Shown here piece after piece: positions 9,352 to 13,588 of a stretch of 13,588 nt of DNA (position 1 is the first letter of the stretch; every line of letters begins with the position of its first letter). Where the stretch lies: assembly GCA_903854305.1 (NCBI GenBank), contig CAINWC010000141.1, positions 1-13,588 of the forward strand, given 5' to 3'. The stretch comes from an uncultured Pseudomonadota bacterium. Lineage in GTDB: Bacteria; Pseudomonadota; Gammaproteobacteria; Burkholderiales; Methylophilaceae. The notes under the pieces are model-generated. The model worked only from the letters and a program-made list of their open reading frames with translations. It was not told the origin of the DNA and did no database searches. Position numbers and translations under genes: made by a program.

Positions 9352-9867
9352 TTAACGCGGAATCCTGATTTGTGACTCAGAAAAATCACCTTTCTCAGCG
9401 CTCTTATGACAAGCGATACAATTAGCCGCGCTACCTATGCTTTTGCGTTGGAATGTTGAAGGCGATACTTCATCATGTTTACTCATAAAGTAACGCGTCT
9501 CACTAATGCGTAGCGGAGTCGCATTGGCTGGAATCGATTGATTGATGCGGTTAGAGCGACGATTGGTTGATTTTTCTGCGCTATTAGTCACAAGGAAATG
9601 TGTGATTTCATCGCGGGTTGCAGCATCAAGGCTGGCATTCTCGCCAAAATGTTTATCGAGCCCGCTCATCATTTTATTCCAAGATCTTTCTGGCAATAAG
9701 CCCGGCTGATACAGCATGTGGCAACTGCTACATTCAGCTTTCCATTTTGCATTAGTTACTGATGTCATCGTGTTTCCACCACCGCCATCTATGCCACCGC
9801 TGGCTAACAAAGCGCTTGTTGAAGTGATACTGCTAATGAGTACTAAAAACTGCATCCATTTTTTCAT
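9352..9867 (-). CDS. dhc: Periplasmic dihaem cytochrome c (DHC family)
   Basis: The 171-residue exported cytochrome matches the DHC family, the known electron donor partner of SHP in Rhodobacter sphaeroides. A signal peptide (MKKWMQFLVLISSITSTSALLAS) is followed by a glycine-rich stretch and two haem sites: C46-S-S-C-H50 in the N-terminal part and C150-I-A-C-H154 near the C-terminus. His73 (DKHFGENASLD, a family signature) and His131 (FMSKHDEVSP) are good candidates for the distal haem ligands, giving two bis-histidine haems. ERSWNKMMSGLDKHFG is also typical of the family. The start has AAGGA about 8 bases upstream, 11 bases after the SHP stop. Position between SHP and the two-component genes supports a role carrying electrons from the membrane cytochrome b to SHP. 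Confidence 0.9.
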   Translation of the reverse strand: MKKWMQFLVLISSITSTSALLASGGIDGGGGNTMTSVTNAKWKAECSSCHMLYQPGLLPERSWNKMMSGLDKHFGENASLDAATRDEITHFLVTNSAEKSTNRRSNRINQSIPANATPLRISETRYFMSKHDEVSPSTFQRKSIGSAANCIACHKSAEKGDFSESQIRIPR

Positions 9868-9878
9868 GATATTTATCC

Positions 9879-10286
9879 TTATTTAACATTCACTAAATAT
9901 TGTATGTAATCGCCTTTTTCCTGCGCAGTGCAGGCACGCTCGAGTACATCTTTACAATTTCGACCGAACCATTTTTCAACTTTGGCGGCATCTGTAAAGC
10001 GTTGTGGGTTAGCAATGGTCGCCATTGGTTCAATCACCTTATTGGCGCGTGTTTTGCCTTGGTTGCGCGGGTCAGCCGTGTGGCAGGTTGAGCAACTTAC
10101 TTTTTGCCCTGTGCTGTGTACATGCTCCGCTTTAAAAAAACTGGCGCCACGGTCTGCCGAAAATCCTGAGAATGCAGGGTTTTCTTGTTTAGCTTGTGTT
10201 TCATACTGTTTAAGCAGTTCTTGCGGCGTCGCAGCAAGTACGTTCACGCTAAACAGCAATCCTAATAACATCATATTTTTACGCAT
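9879..10286 (-). CDS. shp: SHP-type high-spin monohaem cytochrome c (DUF1924)
   Basis: This 135-residue periplasmic monohaem cytochrome belongs to the family of Rhodobacter sphaeroides SHP and Methylophilus methylotrophus cytochrome c''. SHP binds oxygen transiently, and nitric oxide, at a haem whose sixth ligand is a displaceable asparagine. The signal peptide is MRKNMMLLGLLFSVNVLA, with cleavage near residue 18-19. The haem site is C65-S-T-C-H69. The C-terminal WFGRNCKDVLERACTAQEKGDYI holds Asn110 at the distal-ligand position (SHP has Asn88 in mature numbering) and Cys111/Cys119 suited to the family's disulfide. In cytochrome c'' the ligand residue is histidine, so this copy looks SHP-like rather than c''-like. 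The ATG overlaps the end of the cytochrome b gene by 8 bases and has AAAGGAG inside that gene. The physiological substrate of SHP is not settled. Confidence 0.9.
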   Translation of the reverse strand: MRKNMMLLGLLFSVNVLAATPQELLKQYETQAKQENPAFSGFSADRGASFFKAEHVHSTGQKVSCSTCHTADPRNQGKTRANKVIEPMATIANPQRFTDAAKVEKWFGRNCKDVLERACTAQEKGDYIQYLVNVK

Positions 10287-10941
10287 GTTGATCTCCTTTG
10301 GTTTGATCTATATGGCTCATTTGGTTAACATTTGTTGGCTCAGCCTCATACTGATAGCCTGTGACCATGGCTTGTGCAAGCGGTGTTTTGTCTTTATATT
10401 CATGCCAAATCAAGGCGGCAATGTGCAGCACGACAAAACCCATTAATGCGTAATAAATCAGTTCGTGCGGCTCTTCAAACAGATCTTTTAACCAAGCCAT
10501 GTCGCCAAGCCAAGGGTTGAGTGGCCCCGTACTATGTTCAACGGCGGCAAGACCTAAGCCAGTCACAGCCATTACCGCGAGCAATAGGTAAATTAATAAG
10601 TAAGCACCACTTGCCAGCGTGTTATGCCCAAAGCGTGGTTTAGCTTGTAAGTTGAAATTGCGAACAGCATCCCACCATGCGGCTGGATGCCACATATCTG
10701 AAAACCGCGCGTGTTTTGGCCCAACCAAGCCCCATGCCAAGCGTGCAATAATGCCCACCACAAGTGCATAGCCAAGATAAATATGTAGCTGCCATAGCGT
10801 ATCTTCACCTACGCCTTTATCAAATAAATCAGAAAGCCAGATAGTGACCATCAGAAAAATAATGGCCAAGCCATTCCATAGATGAATCAAGCGCAATGCT
10901 GGGTCATACACTTTTTGCCTACGATAAGTTATTGTTTCCAT
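10279..10941 (-). CDS. Cytochrome b561 family, membrane electron donor for DHC/SHP
   Basis: This is a 220-residue inner-membrane dihaem b-type cytochrome of the bacterial b561/hydrogenase cytochrome b group. Four membrane helices are visible at about 18-37, 50-72, 112-134 and 160-180. Likely haem-b ligands are His20 (LRLIHLWNG), His53 (WQLHIYLGY), His159 (EEPHELIYY) and His173 (VVLHIAALIWHEYKDK). WDPALR-like features at the N-terminus are present as VYDPALRLIH. A hydrophilic tail of about 38 residues follows the last helix. The start at 10941 has AAAAGGAG 7 bases upstream. It is the first gene of the unit and overlaps shp. It probably takes electrons from quinol and hands them to the periplasmic DHC. 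A hydrogenase role is unlikely because no hydrogenase genes are near. Confidence 0.9.
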   Translation of the reverse strand: METITYRRQKVYDPALRLIHLWNGLAIIFLMVTIWLSDLFDKGVGEDTLWQLHIYLGYALVVGIIARLAWGLVGPKHARFSDMWHPAAWWDAVRNFNLQAKPRFGHNTLASGAYLLIYLLLAVMAVTGLGLAAVEHSTGPLNPWLGDMAWLKDLFEEPHELIYYALMGFVVLHIAALIWHEYKDKTPLAQAMVTGYQYEAEPTNVNQMSHIDQTKGDQHA

Positions 10942-10988
10942 GTTTTGTCTCCTTTTACAGTGCGTGAGGCAAATAATAGTTTGAAATT

Positions 10989-11004
10989 CTTAACGTAAAC
11001 TTAA
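10989..11004 (+). promoter_or_regulatory. PmrA/QseB-type box, CTTAA-N6-CTTAA
   Basis: CTTAA at 10989-10993 and CTTAA at 11000-11004 are exact direct repeats with a 6-base spacer, one DNA turn apart, in the form recognised by PmrA/QseB-class regulators. Because the second half-site is followed by G, the - strand also reads CTTAA-N6-GTTAA, so the box could serve either direction. It ends 10 bases before a TATTAT -10 candidate of the cytochrome/two-component unit. A QseB-type regulator is encoded in that same unit. Confidence 0.6.
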
Positions 11005-11008
11005 GCTA

Positions 11009-11029
11009 TATCAATTCATTAAATTGATA
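11009..11029. repeat. Perfect inverted repeat, operator-like
   Basis: TATCAATT and AATTGATA form perfect 8-bp arms around a 5-base spacer (CATTA), five bases from the end of the CTTAA box. The arms point the opposite way from an FNR site (TTGAT-N4-ATCAA), so it is not a plain FNR box. It may be the site of a second dimeric regulator of the divergent genes. Confidence 0.4.
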
Positions 11030-11110
11030 ATATGTTGTAAGATTTGCCTTGAGTGGCAATCATTTCAATAGCTAAATAATCATAATAATTAACCTATCAA
11101 AACAATAGCT

Positions 11111-13528
11111 ATGACACCTATTAAAATCATCTGTAAGCAATTCTGTGGCCGCCTACCGTCTGTAATCCTCGTATTTTTTCTTGCTTTATTGATGAGTAGT
11201 TTTGCACAGGCGCTCACTACTGATAATTCAACCAGTATCATAGAGAAACTCAAGGCTTCAGATCTTCAGGGTGAAAATGACACGCTGATTGTGGGTAGCG
11301 AACAAGACTATCCGCCTTTTGCCACAGGTATGACCGATGCTACTGCTGGCGGTTTTACTGTGGATTTATGGAAAGCAGTAGCCGCAGAAGCTGGCTTAAA
11401 GTACACAATACGTGTGTTGCCTTTTCATGCGCTGCTTCAAGAGTTTAAAGCCGGCAAAATCGATGTTCTGATTAATCTGGCAATCTCAAAAGAGCGCCAC
11501 AACATTGCTGATTTCACAGTGCCGCATGCCATCATCCACGGTGGTATTTTTGTACGTAATGACGAATCTAATATTGGATCAGAGGCTGATCTAACTGGTA
11601 AATCCATCATCGTACTCAATGGTGATTTAGCCCATGATTATGCCGTTTCAAAAGGCTGGGAAAAACAACTGGTACTGGTTGATACCGCCGCAGAAGGCAT
11701 GCAGCTATTGGCGTCAGGTAAGTCTGATGCCATGCTGATCAGTAAGCTTGCGGGGACTCAAACACAGCAAGCGCTAGCGCTGACCAAAGCGAACGGAACG
11801 TACAGTAAGCTCTATGAAAAATGGTTTGGTATTTATGAGAGTAAAGACATCGGTTTCCGCGACTTACTCAAGTACCTCCTTCCCGTCATTTTGTTGTTTC
11901 TGGCCTTTGCACAATACACCATTTATCGACGCAATATTGAGCGTAAGACCGCTCAAAAAGCTTTGCAAGAAAGTGAACATATGCTCTCCATTGTTTTAGA
12001 GAGCGTGGATGCCTGTATTTATCTTAAAGATACGCAAGGCCGCTATCTATATGCTAACCAGGCCGTCAGTAATGTTTTTGGCGTGGCACCGCAGGAAATT
12101 GTTGGTCAAAGTGATGAGAAGTTTTTTGATGCAGATACTGTGGCTAAATTACGCACAAACGACCGACTGGTATTAGACGAAGGTCAAACTTTAAGAACTA
12201 AAGAAAGCAATCTAAGGCTTCAGGATGGGCGTGCCGCCACCTATTTAGTCGTTAAAATGCCGCTACGCAATGCACTTGGTGAAATATATGCTTTATGCGG
12301 TATTTCTACTGATATTTCTGACCGTAAATTGTTTGAAGACAAATTACGGGCGAATGATGAGCGGCATCGCGCCATACTCGATACTGCGATGGATGGCTTT
12401 TGGCAAGCGGATACACAGGGCCGCTTGCTGGATGTTAATGTGACCTATTGCCAGATGAGTGGTTATAGCGAGCAGGAACTGCTGTCTATGAATATTGCAG
12501 ACTTAGAGTCGATAGAGTCGATAAATGATGTTTCTGCCCATATGCAAAAGATTATTTCGCAGGGTGAGGTGCGTTTTGAGTCTAAGCATCGTCGTAAGGA
12601 TGGCAGCATTTTTGATGTTGAAGTCAGTGTCCAGTATCTTGCACTAGACGGTGGCCGACTGGTTGTTTTTGTACGTGATATTACCGAACGTAAACATGCG
12701 GATGCCATAAGAAGTGAGTTATTAAATCGCCTGCAAAAAATCGCGAGTAGGGTGCCCGGCGTTGTTTACCAATATCGATTGAATGCAGACGGCAGCGCAT
12801 GTTTTCCATTTGCCAGTGAGGCGATTAGGGATATCTACAGAGTCAGCCCAGAAGAGGTGCGTGAGGATGCGACTAAAGTCTTCAATAATCTTCACCCGGA
12901 TGACTTAGCCAGCATTGTTTCCTCAATTCAAAAATCCGCGCAAGACTTAACCCCATGGCACCTGGAATATCGAGTGAAGTTTGATGATGGTACGGTGCGG
13001 TGGCTATTTGGCAATGCGGTACCGGAGCGTGAGCTGGATGGCGCTGTAATCTGGCATGGCTTTATTCATGACATCACAGAGCGCAAGCTTGCGGAAGAAA
13101 ATTTGGCGCAATTGATGACTGCACTGGAAGTGCAGAACAATGAATTGCGTCAAGCGCAAACCGCGCTGGTTGATTCACGTGGCCGCTATGTTGATCTCTA
13201 TGAGTTTGCGCCTGTCGGGTATCTTTCCCTTAGCAAACACGGCATGGTGACGGAGATCAATTGGAAAGCAACGGCAATATTCGGTTTCCCACGCAAGCAG
13301 CTGCTTCAACGACGCTTTGCGCAATTTGTGGCAGATGATGATAAAGCGCGCTGGCAGCGCCAGTTCTCCAGTATGGCTAGGCTTGAAGGCGGCGAAGAAC
13401 TAAGTTTTGATTTGAAGTTTGTGCATGAAAATGGAGCTGTCTTTTATGCAAAACTAAACTGCCTGCGCATGGATGATGATGAGAATCAACCAATGTTGCG
13501 TATGACACTTGAGCTGAGTCCGATTTAG
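11111..13528 (+). CDS. Periplasmic-binding-domain receptor with four PAS domains and no output domain
   Basis: The 805-residue protein has a signal/anchor sequence (hydrophobic core about 17-35) and a periplasmic solute-binding domain of the bacterial family 3 (BvgS-like Venus flytrap) type at about 58-245 (LIVGSEQDYPPF, GGFTVDLWKAVAAEAGL, GKIDVLINLAISKERHNIADFTVP). One membrane helix follows at about 252-273. Four cytoplasmic PAS/PAC units lie at about 287-411, 414-532, 535-663 and 690-805, with DISDRK or DITERK exits after the first three and a coiled coil at about 663-690. Such proteins normally continue into a histidine kinase or a GGDEF/EAL domain. Here the fourth PAS ends in LRMTLELSPI and two tandem TAG codons. 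No kinase, GGDEF, EAL or methyl-accepting motif is present, and the 60 bases left in the window show no continuation. The ATG at 11111 lacks a clear ribosome site but gives a good signal peptide. The ligand is unknown, probably an amino acid or other small solute. Confidence 0.88.
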   Translation: MTPIKIICKQFCGRLPSVILVFFLALLMSSFAQALTTDNSTSIIEKLKASDLQGENDTLIVGSEQDYPPFATGMTDATAGGFTVDLWKAVAAEAGLKYTIRVLPFHALLQEFKAGKIDVLINLAISKERHNIADFTVPHAIIHGGIFVRNDESNIGSEADLTGKSIIVLNGDLAHDYAVSKGWEKQLVLVDTAAEGMQLLASGKSDAMLISKLAGTQTQQALALTKANGTYSKLYEKWFGIYESKDIGFRDLLKYLLPVILLFLAFAQYTIYRRNIERKTAQKALQESEHMLSIVLESVDACIYLKDTQGRYLYANQAVSNVFGVAPQEIVGQSDEKFFDADTVAKLRTNDRLVLDEGQTLRTKESNLRLQDGRAATYLVVKMPLRNALGEIYALCGISTDISDRKLFEDKLRANDERHRAILDTAMDGFWQADTQGRLLDVNVTYCQMSGYSEQELLSMNIADLESIESINDVSAHMQKIISQGEVRFESKHRRKDGSIFDVEVSVQYLALDGGRLVVFVRDITERKHADAIRSELLNRLQKIASRVPGVVYQYRLNADGSACFPFASEAIRDIYRVSPEEVREDATKVFNNLHPDDLASIVSSIQKSAQDLTPWHLEYRVKFDDGTVRWLFGNAVPERELDGAVIWHGFIHDITERKLAEENLAQLMTALEVQNNELRQAQTALVDSRGRYVDLYEFAPVGYLSLSKHGMVTEINWKATAIFGFPRKQLLQRRFAQFVADDDKARWQRQFSSMARLEGGEELSFDLKFVHENGAVFYAKLNCLRMDDDENQPMLRMTLELSPI

Positions 13529-13588
13529 TAGAGGGGCAAGTCATCAGAATTATGCTGCAATTTGATTGTTAATGTAATACTGATTGGC

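Larger units (their letters stand above)
10942..11110. promoter_or_regulatory. Divergent promoter region between cytochrome operon and PAS receptor
   Basis: These 169 AT-rich bases separate two divergent genes, so they should carry both promoters. On the - strand a TATTAT hexamer (10978-10973) lies 10 bases downstream of the paired CTTAA repeats and is a fair -10 for the cytochrome unit, with no good -35. This is what an activator-dependent promoter with its box over the -35 would look like. A perfect 8-bp inverted repeat (11009-11029) sits beside it. For the + strand gene no clear hexamer pair or ribosome binding site was found. Confidence 0.6.

Noticed and set aside
9928..10446. A 172-codon open frame on the + strand opposite shp and the cytochrome b gene
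   Set aside because: It lies entirely antisense to two well supported genes, has no recognisable domain or ribosome site, and its composition is that of a reverse-frame shadow.
10989..11029. FNR/CRP-type site for oxygen control of the cytochrome unit
   Set aside because: No TTGAT-N4-ATCAA or TGTGA-N6-TCACA is present; the nearby inverted repeat has its arms in the opposite orientation.
13529..13588. Frameshifted continuation of the PAS receptor into an effector domain
   Set aside because: The 60 bases after the stop show no PAS exit, kinase or GGDEF-like codons in any frame; the stretch is too short to decide and the rest is outside the window.

Overview
The window looks like chromosome from a Gram-negative proteobacterium, most likely a betaproteobacterium of the Nitrosomonadales type (Methylophilaceae or Gallionellaceae-like). 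The reasons are a TolC-family outer membrane channel, a QseB/QseC-type two-component pair, a type I sulfide:quinone oxidoreductase close to the Acidithiobacillus enzyme, and an SHP/cytochrome c''-type haem protein, a family known from Rhodobacter and Methylophilus. The taxon is an inference. No tRNA, rRNA, insertion sequence, phage gene or CRISPR array was seen. Coding density is very high.

Layout. Bases 1-4623 are read on the + strand: the 3' part of a TolC-family gene (its start lies before the window), a sulfide:quinone oxidoreductase (1417-2688), and a compact three-gene group of a YbeL-like zinc-ribbon protein (2819-3349), the J-domain protein CbpA (3357-4286) and its modulator CbpM (4297-4623). 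Bases 4640-10941 are read on the - strand as a probable six-gene unit. In transcription order it holds cytochrome b561 (10941-10279), SHP (10286-9879), dihaem cytochrome c DHC (9867-9352), an OmpR/QseB-type response regulator (9342-8680), a QseC-type histidine kinase (8659-7328) and a P-type cation ATPase (7267-4640). The first five genes are overlapping or 9-20 bases apart; the ATPase follows after 60 bases. A divergent gene at 11111-13528 encodes a periplasmic-binding-domain receptor with four PAS domains and, unusually, no output domain.

How the parts may work together. The cytochrome b561, DHC and SHP form a probable chain from the quinone pool to an oxygen- or small-ligand-binding periplasmic haem protein. 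The two-component genes sit directly behind them, and a perfect CTTAA-N6-CTTAA repeat of the PmrA/QseB box type lies in the divergent promoter region (10989-11004). This suggests that the regulator controls its own redox operon, the divergent PAS receptor, or both. The sulfide:quinone oxidoreductase also feeds electrons into the quinone pool, but is far away and on the other strand, so a link with the SHP chain is only a possibility.

Most interesting points: the cytochrome/two-component/ATPase unit with its candidate operator; the four-PAS receptor that ends without an effector; a tiny upstream reading frame that overlaps the kinase start; and an ATPase with PEEYP in M4 and Asn at a transport-site position in M6. 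All family assignments come from reading the sequence against remembered family features; no database search was run.
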